Below, in pieces: positions 1 to 7,971 of a stretch of DNA of 64,000 nt (position 1 is its first letter; each line of letters opens with the position of its first letter). The position numbers and the translations under genes were made by a program. The DNA is from Paenibacillus sp. AN1007. GTDB lineage: Bacteria > Bacillota > Bacilli > Paenibacillales > Paenibacillaceae. The notes beneath the pieces were generated by a model. That model had not been told where the DNA came from. It saw nothing but the letters and a program-made list of their open reading frames with translations, and searched no databases. The stretch spans positions 4,427,501 through 4,491,500 of the forward strand of contig NZ_CP159992.1 of NCBI RefSeq assembly GCF_040702995.1, given 5' to 3'.

Positions 1-619
1 CTGCCCCCTCCAGCGTACGCAGCTGCGTCAGATCGATCAGCCGATCCAAAGCATGCACCTTGGTATTGCTCCCTACCTTGAACAGCTGCAGCCCGCCGGG
101 CGTCATCCGCGGATGGTACATCTCTCCCCCGGATTTAGCGGTTTCTTTGAGGTCGGCGAACATCATTGCAAAAATCGTCTGCGACCGGTACACCGCCTTG
201 CCCAGCTTGGTCTTGATTTCCGGCATTGCAGCCAGAGGAATTTTCCATTCCTTGGCGTACGATTTAAGCCGCTGCACAGCGGTCTGATCCTTGGGAAAGA
301 GGAATTCGTCCTCTGATTTTTCGAGATAAATCATCCGGTCGTAGACCGTGAGGGACAAGCGTTTTGTGCCGCTGTTTGAGCTTTCCATTTCCCAGATAAC
401 TGCCGGATGCAGCAGATGTACCATTGATTTCTCGCCAAAAGGAACCCCGCTGATCCGTACCGGCATTCCCGGTGAAATCGCAGGCAGCCCGGAAGAAGCC
501 GACACTGCCAGCCGAATGTTCGCCTGGTAGGCGATCTGATCCAGCGAATCCTTGAGTGTGATCGTCTCGACCAGGTTGGTGACATCATGCTTGTCATCGA
601 CAATGACTTTGTAGGTCAT
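1..619 (-). CDS. XkdQ-like phage tail/baseplate hub protein (partial)
   Basis: This is the 5' part of a gene cut by the left window edge; 206 codons are visible. The start is ATG at 619, overlapping the stop of the XkdP-like gene as ATGA, so translation is probably coupled. The visible protein begins MTYKVIVDDKHDVTNLVETI and runs open to the edge. By position (directly after the LysM tail protein) and N-terminal style it matches the XkdQ family of PBSX-like elements, which belongs to the gpD-like hub at the tail tip. Family assignment rests on synteny as much as on sequence, and the C-terminal part cannot be judged. Confidence 0.75.
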   Translation of the reverse strand, partial: MTYKVIVDDKHDVTNLVETITLKDSLDQIAYQANIRLAVSASSGLPAISPGMPVRISGVPFGEKSMVHLLHPAVIWEMESSNSGTKRLSLTVYDRMIYLEKSEDEFLFPKDQTAVQRLKSYAKEWKIPLAAMPEIKTKLGKAVYRSQTIFAMMFADLKETAKSGGEMYHPRMTPGGLQLFKVGSNTKVHALDRLIDLTQLRTLEGA

Positions 620-1281
620 GGCATCACCAGCTTTTGCCCCGGCTTGATCCGGTTCGGATCACTGCCGATCGTTTTGGCATTGAGCTTGTAAATCTCGTTC
701 CATTTGGAACTGTTCCCCAGCTCAAGCTTCGCTATTTTTGACAGAGAATCCCCGGCTTTGACGGTATAGGTCCTGCTCGTCTTTTTCAGATCTGTTCGTG
801 AACTAGACTTACTTGCGGCAGCCCCCGAACCCACCTTCTCCACTTTGGAATCCCGCCAGGTTCGCAGGGTCAGGTCAAAATAAATATCTCCCGTCTCTCC
901 GCCGCGGAAGCTCGAATTAAGCGAAATCAGAAACACCGGCACATTCACTCCGGTCCCGGAAATGATGAAACGCAGCGGCTTTTTGGAGATCAGGAACGTA
1001 TTCAGCACATTCATCGCCACGCGCGGATCGGGAATGTCCGTCACCGTACAATAGGACTCGTCGTACTCTTTGGGAAAAAAAGAAGAGAAGGTGATCTCCT
1101 TCACCTTCTCCCCCTGCGCAAAATCAAATTCGCCATGCTCCAGCATCTGGATTGTTTCGTACCCCTTGGATCTGGAGATGTTGACCTCCTCCGGGTTGAC
1201 CGGAAATTGAAACGAAGTGCTGCCGTCCTTCAACGTGAACGACATTTGGTTAGGTCCAACTTCATCTTTAAGTACAGACAT
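616..1281 (-). CDS. XkdP-like tail protein with C-terminal LysM
   Basis: A 221-residue protein of the PBSX XkdP type. It is a tail-tip or baseplate protein that carries a peptidoglycan-binding LysM module at its end. Residues 1-150 form the phage-specific domain. Residues about 171-221 are LysM, starting YTVKAGDSLSKIA and ending with the usual IKPGQKLVMP. An AAAGGAGG ribosome binding site precedes the ATG. It lies 20 nt after the tape-measure gene and overlaps the XkdQ-like gene by 4 nt, so it is part of one tail operon. In contractile tails this protein is thought to sit near the hub; that placement is family knowledge, not visible here. Confidence 0.85.
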   Translation of the reverse strand: MSVLKDEVGPNQMSFTLKDGSTSFQFPVNPEEVNISRSKGYETIQMLEHGEFDFAQGEKVKEITFSSFFPKEYDESYCTVTDIPDPRVAMNVLNTFLISKKPLRFIISGTGVNVPVFLISLNSSFRGGETGDIYFDLTLRTWRDSKVEKVGSGAAASKSSSRTDLKKTSRTYTVKAGDSLSKIAKLELGNSSKWNEIYKLNAKTIGSDPNRIKPGQKLVMP

Positions 1282-1301
1282 ATCTGCGGCCTCCTTTCTG
1301 C

Positions 1302-3074
1302 TTAGGCCATAATCGTTTTGCGATTTTGCATCGCGCGGCGCAGCTCGTTAGTAATCCGCTGTCCCACCTGTTGACTTACAATATCGTAATCTATAGCGTT
1401 CTCGCGAACTGTCACTTGTACCGTTCCCGGCGCAATATGGACATCGATCTGGTTCGTTGTTTCGGTTTTGAAATCCTTGAGGTAACCCGCCAGACTGCCC
1501 ATCTGCTCTTCGGAAATGTGAACCGTCATCGGGGAAGCTTTACTATTCGATTGAGCGGTGTTATGAACGGCTATGGCTTGGGACTGCATCATACTGGCGC
1601 CCATCAAACCCGCGGAGGTTGATGTACCCAACTGATTATTCATGTAAGCTTCAGGACCAGTGATTGATAAAGCTGCCGGCCTGTATGGCGGCGGCATCTG
1701 CGGTGCTGCCGGCACGGAAGGCGATGAGGATGCTGCTGCAGGCGGAGCGGTCTGTTCTTCCTTTTTCGAACCGAAACCGAAGAAATTCGAGATGCCTTCT
1801 GTCAGCCCTTTTGTTTTCTCAGAAAAATAATCCGCTACTCCAGTTATTGCTTTACCTGCTCCCTCAGACGCTTTGGAAAAGAAGTTTCCGATATTCTGTA
1901 CTTTACTGCCAATCCAGCCGCCTGCTTCACTTCCCAACCAGCCTCCAACTGCACCCCCTACGTATGTTCCAATCACTGGTGAGATCAGCGTTCCCAGCGC
2001 GCTGCCAAGCGCAGTACCTGCGGAACCTCCAAGCATAGAGCCGATCGCACGGCCTTTTTCTTCAGGAGGTGCACTTGCAATGTCAGCTACATCCGCCAGC
2101 ATGCTGATCGGACCCAGCAATCTCTTAGCTCCTTTGGCAAGGCCTCCGCCCAACTTCCCCATCATTCCATCACCTGAGAAAAAGTTGGACATCGCCATGG
2201 GTGAAGAAGACATTAGACCAGAGCTGAGTTTAGATTTTCCAACAGCATTGTTCGCTGCATATTTCGAATCTTTCATAACTTCTTTAAACGTTTGATTTGA
2301 CGTGTCGGTAATTATTTGAGCCTTCGGAGATGAGGGTGAAGATGAAGCAAATTTTCCAACTTCGTTCTTACCGGTTTTTGCATCTCTCAATGCTTCTTTA
2401 AAGGCACGGTCAGAGGTATCTGTCAGTATTTTGGGTGTCGGAGCTGCTGCTGGTTTATCTTTCAAGTCTATTCGTCTAAATCTTCCAACAGGTTCACTTG
2501 GATTGGCGGCTTTATTCTTGTTAGCTTTTCGCTCAGACCACCAATTTTTAACTTTCTTACCCTTCTCAAATAGGTCACCAACATTGTTAAAGATATTCAA
2601 TACTGTGTCGGCATTTTCCCACCATGCCTTACCCTCTTCTTTAGCCACATTATTAATCGTTGTATTTGTATTGTGACTCCCAATCACAACGGACATGGAA
2701 GAGGCGCTCGCCGGGGTCATTTTCCCCATCGCCACTTCAACCTTCTGCTTCACCTCAACCGACACCGTTCCCGAAGCCTTCACTAACTGATTGCGGAAAC
2801 TGTTCAGTTTGACCAAAGCACGATCCAGAGCCGGGCTTAACTGATCATCCAGTCCGATTTTGGGTGTGATGCGCAGCCGACTCAAACGTACAGCGGTGCT
2901 GTAGATACTTTCCAGCCTGCGGCCCGTTGTTCTGAGCTCATTGTTTACTTTGATCAGGCTCTGGTAACGCACCCTGCCCAAGCGTTCGGTAGAGCGCTGG
3001 ATTTGATCCAGATAACGAAGGGTGGTCTTCATTTGTGTATTGGATTGGGATAATCCAATAATCAATTCTGCCAT
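1302..3074 (-). CDS. Phage tail tape-measure protein (XkdO-like)
   Basis: A 590-residue protein. Residues 1-130 are alpha-helical and charged. A long low-complexity linker rich in Ser, Ala, Lys and Pro follows. Residues about 310-400 form a Gly/Ala-rich hydrophobic block (for example GSMLGGSAGTALGSALGTLI), the hallmark of tape-measure proteins, and a conserved C-terminal region of about 90 residues closes the protein. The position directly after the XkdN frameshift gene and before the LysM tail protein is diagnostic. It sets tail length and is expelled during contraction. At 590 residues it is short for a contractile tail; the PBSX homologue is more than twice as long. The start has an AGGAGGTG site 6 nt upstream. 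Confidence 0.85.
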   Translation of the reverse strand: MAELIIGLSQSNTQMKTTLRYLDQIQRSTERLGRVRYQSLIKVNNELRTTGRRLESIYSTAVRLSRLRITPKIGLDDQLSPALDRALVKLNSFRNQLVKASGTVSVEVKQKVEVAMGKMTPASASSMSVVIGSHNTNTTINNVAKEEGKAWWENADTVLNIFNNVGDLFEKGKKVKNWWSERKANKNKAANPSEPVGRFRRIDLKDKPAAAPTPKILTDTSDRAFKEALRDAKTGKNEVGKFASSSPSSPKAQIITDTSNQTFKEVMKDSKYAANNAVGKSKLSSGLMSSSPMAMSNFFSGDGMMGKLGGGLAKGAKRLLGPISMLADVADIASAPPEEKGRAIGSMLGGSAGTALGSALGTLISPVIGTYVGGAVGGWLGSEAGGWIGSKVQNIGNFFSKASEGAGKAITGVADYFSEKTKGLTEGISNFFGFGSKKEEQTAPPAAASSSPSVPAAPQMPPPYRPAALSITGPEAYMNNQLGTSTSAGLMGASMMQSQAIAVHNTAQSNSKASPMTVHISEEQMGSLAGYLKDFKTETTNQIDVHIAPGTVQVTVRENAIDYDIVSQQVGQRITNELRRAMQNRKTIMA

Positions 3075-3098
3075 TTGTTCACCTCCTGCCTTGTTGAA

Positions 3099-3691
3099 CT
3101 AACGATTCATTTGAGCGCTAAGCGCGGCCATCTCTTCTTCCGAGAACGCAAGCAGCAGCGAGCGCTCGCCGCGCGGCAAAGACCAGAACTCTCCGGGACG
3201 AAGATGATGACGCACCCACATGTGGTAGAGGAACGTCGTCATCCCGCCGGAGCGAATCAGTTTTTTAGGTCTTCAATCTCCACGCCGAAGCCGGACAGTT
3301 CCAGCACTTTATCGCCAACGGCATCCAGCTCACCCGCCAGAAGCATGCGGCGAACCGCCTGCTCTCCACCGGACAGCTTCATGCGGCCCGTGATGCGATT
3401 GTCTCCCCAGCCGGACAGCTCCAGTCCGCGGACATTCATTTTTACTGTGGCCTCGGAAATCAGCAGAGCATTGAATGTTTCGGTATCCACTTTCTCCTCG
3501 GTGCGCCCCTTCGTCGTCTTGCGAATCGTGCAGCGCTCGCGAATCTGATCCACCTTGGACGAAGTCAGTCCACGCAAAGTAAGCAGCAGGTCCAGACGCT
3601 GAATGCGCACATTCTCTTCAGGCAGACGTTCCGCTGCTTCAAACAATTGATCCAGAATCTGTTCCTCGGACAATTTCTCGTTCATGCTCAT
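3099..3691 (-). CDS. Frameshifted tail assembly chaperone (GT-type product)
   Basis: The predicted product of -1 ribosomal slippage on A AAA AAC (3266-3260 on the minus strand). It joins the 144 residues of the XkdN-like protein to 53 more codons that end at TAG (3101-3099), for about 197 residues. The extension reads as real protein: it contains YHMWVRHHLRPGEFWSLP followed by SLLLAFSEEEMAAL, the Trp-rich style of T-domains in contractile-tail phages. It has no start codon or ribosome binding site of its own in a sensible place, and fills the otherwise empty gap before the tape-measure gene. The slippage itself is inferred. Confidence 0.75.
3257..3691 (-). CDS. XkdN-like tail assembly chaperone (G-type product)
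   Basis: A 144-residue protein of the XkdN family, the short form of the tail assembly chaperone pair. It lies between the tail tube and tape-measure genes, where gpG/gpGT-type chaperones always occur. The start has AAGGAG 10 nt upstream. The last codons (CTA AAA AAC TGA) contain a canonical -1 slippery heptamer immediately before the stop, and the -1 frame downstream is open, so this ORF also gives a longer fusion (listed separately). The protein is mostly helical with no catalytic motif; the chaperone role is assigned from family and position. Confidence 0.85.
   Translation of the reverse strand: MSMNEKLSEEQILDQLFEAAERLPEENVRIQRLDLLLTLRGLTSSKVDQIRERCTIRKTTKGRTEEKVDTETFNALLISEATVKMNVRGLELSGWGDNRITGRMKLSGGEQAVRRMLLAGELDAVGDKVLELSGFGVEIEDLKN
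3260..3266 (-). promoter_or_regulatory. Programmed -1 frameshift site (A AAA AAC)
   Basis: The heptamer AAAAAAC in the phase A_AAA_AAC directly precedes the TGA stop of the XkdN-like gene. This is the standard X_XXY_YYZ arrangement that lets both tRNAs slip back one base. The same position in many tailed phages makes the chaperone fusion. Confidence 0.8.
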
Positions 3692-3775
3692 AAGTCGTAT
3701 TCTCCTTTTTTATTCCCATATGTTCTCTTATACGGCTGACATTTCAGCTTCACCTAGTAAGGTCATCTAAGACAC

Positions 3776-3800
3776 CAAAAAGACCGAGATGTCCTCGGCC
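3776..3800 (-). terminator. Intrinsic terminator between tail-tube and chaperone genes
   Basis: On the minus strand a 7-bp stem (GGCCGAG / CTCGGTC, one G-T pair) with a 5-nt loop is followed by TTTTT. It lies inside the tail operon, after the XkdM-like gene. It could lower transcription of the chaperone and tape-measure genes relative to the sheath and tube, which are needed in many copies. Confidence 0.7.
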
Positions 3801-3845
3801 TGCATTAGTGTTCTTGTTTGTTTCTTCGCAATTGTTATACGGAGC

Positions 3846-4253
3846 CTAGTTCGCCACAATCGGATTCAGCAGCTCAAATCCTTCGAAAGTAAATCCGGTC
3901 TCCTCAGGCACTTCCTCGCCTGCCGTCCAGTTGGCGAGCTGGATTTTATCCACCATACATCCCTTCAGCAGCACACTTTCATGTCCATACGACTCGGGAT
4001 CATCCAGCTTCGAGATAATCTGAAATTTAGTGAAACCACGCTGGATCATATCGGATGTGACTTTGTAACCTGTCATCGTACCTGTACCCTTTTTGGCTCC
4101 GTTTTTATGTACTTTCCAGTCATTGCCGACCAGATTCAGCTCCCGCTTCTCAATCTCCACGCTGGCCTCCAGCTTGTTGATGTTTGTCTGCCATACGCCA
4201 TCCATATGCAGCTGACCATGTGTACCGAGAATCACTCTTGATGCATCCAACAT
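3846..4253 (-). CDS. XkdM-like tail tube protein
   Basis: A 135-residue protein of the XkdM (core tail) family. It polymerises into the inner tube of contractile tails. It begins MLDASRVILGTHGQLHMDGV and has the beta-rich pattern of the family, with typical stretches such as VEIEKRELNLVGNDW and GTGTMTGYKVTSDMI. Length is normal for the family. The ribosome binding site AGGAGG lies 8 nt before the ATG. It lies 169 nt after the sheath gene, a gap that holds no gene, and is followed by an intrinsic terminator. Confidence 0.92.
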   Translation of the reverse strand: MLDASRVILGTHGQLHMDGVWQTNINKLEASVEIEKRELNLVGNDWKVHKNGAKKGTGTMTGYKVTSDMIQRGFTKFQIISKLDDPESYGHESVLLKGCMVDKIQLANWTAGEEVPEETGFTFEGFELLNPIVAN

Positions 4254-4422
4254 GTATAATTCCTCCTTATTATGGTTGAGCGGCTGCCCTTACACGGTAT
4301 AACTGCGCGGTTAGAACCCTCTTCCGCTCGCAATTCCTCCTGCAGACCATCCGCTCAGCATGTCCTTCTGCTTTTACCAAATCGTTTATCTACCTGCCTA
4401 TTAACCTGCTGTCAAGACTTCC

Positions 4423-5886
4423 TTACTGCACGTAAAACGTACCGAACAGCTGCTCCATCACATCCGTCAGCTTCACGTTCCACTGCAGGAAGACCTGATC
4501 TGCCTCCGGTTTCAGCACCGGGGAGGCACCGTAATATGCCGGGTCGAGAACGACGTCATACCCTTCGGCTTCAATGACATTGCTCTGTGCCAGCAGCGCC
4601 AAATAGGCCTTCATCGCACCAATGAGTGCCTGACGACCTTCCTCCGTATTATTCACTTTGCCGATATACGTATCTTCTGCGGAACGCTGCAGATCCGTAT
4701 TGATTGCATCCATTACACGGATGGAACGAATTTTTTTCCAGGCATTATTCTGTCCGGCAGCTGGTGTTACCAGGGTGTTCACACCGCGAAGCGCTTTAAC
4801 CCGGCGGCCATCGTGGAAGAAAATAAATACCCCATTCTGTACAGCCTGCTCCTGTTCGGCGCGTGTCCAGCGGCGGGTGACATCATCAAACGGCGCTGCC
4901 GCATACGTTGTCGATTCATTGAGACGCTGTCCGGCAATAAGACCCGCTACATAAGCGGATGTTTGAGCAGAGCTGTAGAACGCATCGCCCAAACGCACGC
5001 CCGTGCCCACATTAATCACACCTTCATGGTTCAGTGTATGTGAACGTGTCGCCGCCTTCTGAGCTGCAGTCGCCGAAGTGTCATCTGCTGTGGAGCCGCC
5101 AAATACAGCCATCACGGGTTTACCTTCACCGCGCACACGCTTCACCCATGCAGCATAGCTGGCAAGCAGTGCTGCATCTGCCGCATGATCCAGTGCCAGC
5201 ACATCGAACTGCTCCCCTTCCAGTGCTCCCTGCAGAGCAATATATTCCGCATTAGTCAGCGCATCGTTTCCACTTACGCCGCCTTTGAACGCCGCACCCG
5301 ATACGTTCGCAACCTCTCCTGTCCCATCTCCAATCGCCTTAGCTGTGATCCAGATATTCTGCTCATCCGCATTCATCGCTTTGGCCAGAGCAGCCGCCGT
5401 AACGTCTGCCGTCAGGAGCGCGTACAGCATGCGGCTTCCTTCAAACAGACGCACTTCAAACTTCGTATTATCAATGACACCCGGCTGGATCGTCACATAG
5501 AATCCATTGGCACGGTCGCCCGGATATTTCGCATCAAGCTGCAGCACATCCGCACCGTCACTATCCTTCAACGTCAGAGCAGCTGCTTGGGCGGTCGAAC
5601 TTGCGACACGATATGCAAGCAGCTTCTTCGGGCCGCCCAGCAAAGCCAGCTTCAGAGACGTATACGCCGTCCCGTTATCCCCTGCATTTGCCGCAAACGT
5701 ACGATCAATGGCTGCTTCACTGCCAATTTCCACAAATGTGCCAACTGGACCCCAATTAGCCTTCACCGGCACAACAACGGTTCCACGACTGCCTGCCTGA
5801 ATGGCCGAAGACGCTGCCGCCTGAAAATTCATATATAAGCCCGGAAGTACCGGACGATTGGTTTGCTCCCATGTTCCACCTGCCAT
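4423..5886 (-). CDS. XkdK-like contractile tail sheath protein
   Basis: A 487-residue tail sheath protein of the PBSX XkdK family. It wraps the tube and contracts on target binding. The N-terminus MAGGTWEQTNRPVLPGLYMN, the following GSRGTVVVPVKANWGPVG, and the C-terminal segment with ITAAKAIGDG- and VNTLVTPAAGQNN-like stretches are typical. The length is normal. Its ATG overlaps the stop of the preceding 66-residue gene (TAATG), so the two are translationally coupled. Presence of a sheath shows the particle is contractile (myovirus-type), not siphovirus-like. Confidence 0.93.
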   Translation of the reverse strand: MAGGTWEQTNRPVLPGLYMNFQAAASSAIQAGSRGTVVVPVKANWGPVGTFVEIGSEAAIDRTFAANAGDNGTAYTSLKLALLGGPKKLLAYRVASSTAQAAALTLKDSDGADVLQLDAKYPGDRANGFYVTIQPGVIDNTKFEVRLFEGSRMLYALLTADVTAAALAKAMNADEQNIWITAKAIGDGTGEVANVSGAAFKGGVSGNDALTNAEYIALQGALEGEQFDVLALDHAADAALLASYAAWVKRVRGEGKPVMAVFGGSTADDTSATAAQKAATRSHTLNHEGVINVGTGVRLGDAFYSSAQTSAYVAGLIAGQRLNESTTYAAAPFDDVTRRWTRAEQEQAVQNGVFIFFHDGRRVKALRGVNTLVTPAAGQNNAWKKIRSIRVMDAINTDLQRSAEDTYIGKVNNTEEGRQALIGAMKAYLALLAQSNVIEAEGYDVVLDPAYYGASPVLKPEADQVFLQWNVKLTDVMEQLFGTFYVQ

Positions 5887-6086
5887 TATTCCTTCACCTT
5901 CGCTTTCAAAAATTGGTTGAGTCGTACCTGTGCTTCTTCAATAGAAAACGTCTGCTGCGCCGCTTCGTGCAGCGCACCAACCAGCACCTCTGCCTTCACG
6001 GCAAAGAGGGCTTCCGAATGATTCATCAGTTCAGCCCGCGTATACTGCGGAAGAACCGTTATCTTTTTGTTCACCGAGCTGGGCAT
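5886..6086 (-). CDS. Small tail-operon protein of unknown function
   Basis: A charged helical protein of 66 residues between the putative tail-completion gene and the sheath. I chose the ATG at 6086 because GAGGTG lies 9 nt upstream; a GTG four codons earlier would sit on that site. Its sequence (NKKITVLPQYTRAELMNHSE, then EALFAVKAEVLVGALHEAA) shows no motif that I recognise. Its stop overlaps the sheath start by one base, so it is certainly translated in the same operon. It occupies the position of xkdJ in PBSX, but I cannot assign it by sequence. Confidence 0.7.
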   Translation of the reverse strand: MPSSVNKKITVLPQYTRAELMNHSEALFAVKAEVLVGALHEAAQQTFSIEEAQVRLNQFLKAKVKE

Positions 6087-6166
6087 GTTTCTCTTCACCT
6101 CATGGATTCACTTCAATTCATATGATCTGAGGCCGCCTGCCAATATCGGCCCCTCTGGACTTCCAT

Positions 6167-7162
6167 TTACTGTATCCCTTTGGTATGGTGGATTTCGCGC
6201 ATAAGCGGTGCACTCGTAACCGGACGACGCATCCGCTGCGTCAGCGTTAGACGAATCTGTCCATTCAGATATGCATCGGCTTGCAAATCCGCTGCTGCCT
6301 CATCTACCGTCATATAACGCATGCTGCTTTCGCCACCTGAGTCAGCTCCATCACCTTCACTGCTCAATGAGGTGACGGCGATTCGGGATTGAAGCGCCAG
6401 CTGCTTAACCAAATGACTTATCGTCTGCTCTGTCAGACCTGTGTGATCTGTCAGGACATGTCCGACACATTGTTTGCGCACCTCCATTGCGGCAGTTCCT
6501 GCCGCCGCGGTACTGCACCCGGTCAAACGCCATAATATCGATGGCATTGTATATCCTCCCGGCCAGCGGTCTGTGTACACCGAATAGTCTGCGCTTAACT
6601 CATTTACGGTCCACCGCTGCAGCGCAGCAAGCCAAGGATCACTTGTAACAGCAGCATTTTCAGAAGTAGAGGCACGCTGTGGTTCGGGAATGTACACACC
6701 AAAACGCAAGCTGCGCGTAACCAGCCCTGATTCGGTATCCATGCGCTCACTGTCCGTTGATCCCAGATAGATGCATGTAAAAGCGCCGCCTGCCTCATCC
6801 TCCAGCCGTACTTGGTGGAGCCCTGCAATCAGGACTGCAGACCAAGTTTCTATCTGCTCCGCGCCTCCATCTTCCTGCCGGGCATAAGGCGAAATCTTGA
6901 TGATCCGCCGATACCCTGCCCAGGTTGACTTCGGTACTTCTTCCGCAAAAGCGGCCACGGCACACGGACCTGACAGTACTTCACCCGAAGCTGGCACATC
7001 CTGCACGCGGCCTTCCCATGCGGGGACCAGAGCTGTCAGCTTGTTTTTTAACGTCTTTTTGATACGTGTACTGAGCCGAATATTCGGTCCGGTACTGCTG
7101 CCGCTGTGGCTTTGTTCACTGCCTGCTCCACTGCTTGCTTCATGACTTATAGACACATTCAT
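6167..7162 (-). CDS. First gene of tail operon; putative neck/tail-completion protein
   Basis: A 331-residue protein that I do not recognise by sequence. The start chosen is the ATG with AGGAGG 4 nt upstream; an ATG 13 codons earlier lacks a site. Residues about 20-140 contain a beta-rich segment (SGPCAVAAFAEE, then WAGYRRIIKISPYAR). The middle has WLAALQRWTVNELSADYSVY, and the C-terminus reads TVDEAAADLQADAYLNGQIR. Its place upstream of the sheath is where tail terminator or connector proteins (XkdH-J region) occur. It may be a fusion of two such small proteins. It is the most upstream phage gene here; no head genes precede it. Confidence 0.55.
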   Translation of the reverse strand: MNVSISHEASSGAGSEQSHSGSSTGPNIRLSTRIKKTLKNKLTALVPAWEGRVQDVPASGEVLSGPCAVAAFAEEVPKSTWAGYRRIIKISPYARQEDGGAEQIETWSAVLIAGLHQVRLEDEAGGAFTCIYLGSTDSERMDTESGLVTRSLRFGVYIPEPQRASTSENAAVTSDPWLAALQRWTVNELSADYSVYTDRWPGGYTMPSILWRLTGCSTAAAGTAAMEVRKQCVGHVLTDHTGLTEQTISHLVKQLALQSRIAVTSLSSEGDGADSGGESSMRYMTVDEAAADLQADAYLNGQIRLTLTQRMRRPVTSAPLMREIHHTKGIQ

Positions 7163-7292
7163 TTCGCCTCCTTCTGCTGTAAAAATAATTTCTGTCCCCA
7201 TGTTACAGCAGCCATGCGGCAGTTCAGGACTCCCCCCTTTTTCCGCACTCCATGTGGAACCGGATCACATGCAGGGACAACTTCACCGCATC

Positions 7293-7318
7293 AAAAAGAC
7301 CAGCCATCCTGGCTGGTC
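7293..7318 (-). terminator. Intrinsic terminator in the tail-operon leader
   Basis: On the minus strand a near-perfect 9-bp stem (GACCAGCCA / TGGCTGGTC) with a 3-nt loop is followed by TTTTT. It lies between the shared 22-bp motif and the first tail gene, so it either insulates the operon or acts as an attenuator. Confidence 0.75.
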
Positions 7319-7358
7319 TGTACATTAGCGTATGTGCTTTCGGTGTGTCCCCTGCGAT

Positions 7359-7380
7359 TGATCCGATAATACAATCTTAC
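7359..7380 (-). promoter_or_regulatory. 22-bp motif shared with DUF4127 upstream region, copy 1
   Basis: Minus-strand motif GTAAGATT then GTATTATCGGATCA. It matches 9866-9887 at 21 of 22 positions. TATTAT could be a -10 element; no -35 match is found 17 nt upstream, as expected for an activator-dependent late promoter. The flanks also share a CCGTC and a GAGAA block. Confidence 0.5.
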
Positions 7381-7557
7381 ACCCTTTCTCCCCAAGCGCG
7401 GACGGTCATTCGGTTGACTTCAGTGCGATTAAGGGAGAAGCTTGGGCGGTAAAAAGACGAGTTAAGATGGCCATTTCTTAATCAAGCGTCTGGCTATACA
7501 AATTGCAAAATTATACAATAGATTGAAATCTGTATAACTCTAAAAAGGGAGCCTGCC

Positions 7558-7965
7558 ATGAAAAAAAACCTCACGCTTTACTTATTTATGCTTATCTTCA
7601 GTTACTGCACAGGTTTAGCAGCGTATGCACTCTTGTTCAATGTATTTTATAACGAGTCCATTACGGATTGGGGTCAGCTCATGATCTGGACTGCGCCAGT
7701 CTACTTGATCTTCAATTCAGCCTGCTTCATTCTTTCCTATGTTCTGCTAAACACCGTTCAAAAGTAATTCTTTTGGACACAAACCCTTCTCTTCGTCATT
7801 TCAAGCGCTTTTTCGGTTTATTTAATCCCGTTTATGTCAGGGATATTTATGATTAGACCCAACTTTATATTTACGAGAGAAGGGCTATCCTTTTACGTAT
7901 TATTCGGCATCGCATCCGTCACTGCTTCATATATCCTATGGCGAGCACATCAACGAAGAGTTTGA
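7558..7965 (+). pseudogene. Small four-helix membrane protein gene with in-frame stop
   Basis: The first part encodes 69 residues with two transmembrane helices (TLYLFMLIFSYCTGLAAYAL; LMIWTAPVYLIFNSACFILS) and stops at TAA (7765-7767). The same frame continues without break for 65 more codons (FFWTQTLLFVISSAFSVYLI, then LSFYVLFGIASVTASYILW) to TGA at 7963-7965, adding two more hydrophobic helices. The continuing frame and matching hydrophobic pattern indicate one gene of about 135 codons broken by a nonsense mutation. The first half may still be made. A GGGAG ribosome binding site precedes the ATG. No family is recognised. Confidence 0.6.
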
Positions 7966-7971
7966 TGCTGC

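Larger units (their letters stand above)
7163..7557. other. Intergenic region upstream of the tail operon
   Basis: About 395 bp without a gene. It holds, in minus-strand order, a 22-bp motif shared with the DUF4127 upstream region, then an intrinsic terminator, then the tail operon start. The right-hand part (7440-7557) should also hold the promoter of the small membrane gene on the plus strand. Confidence 0.7.

Noticed and set aside
5185..5838. 217-codon plus-strand ORF
   Set aside because: Fully antisense to the tail sheath gene, whose identity is secure.
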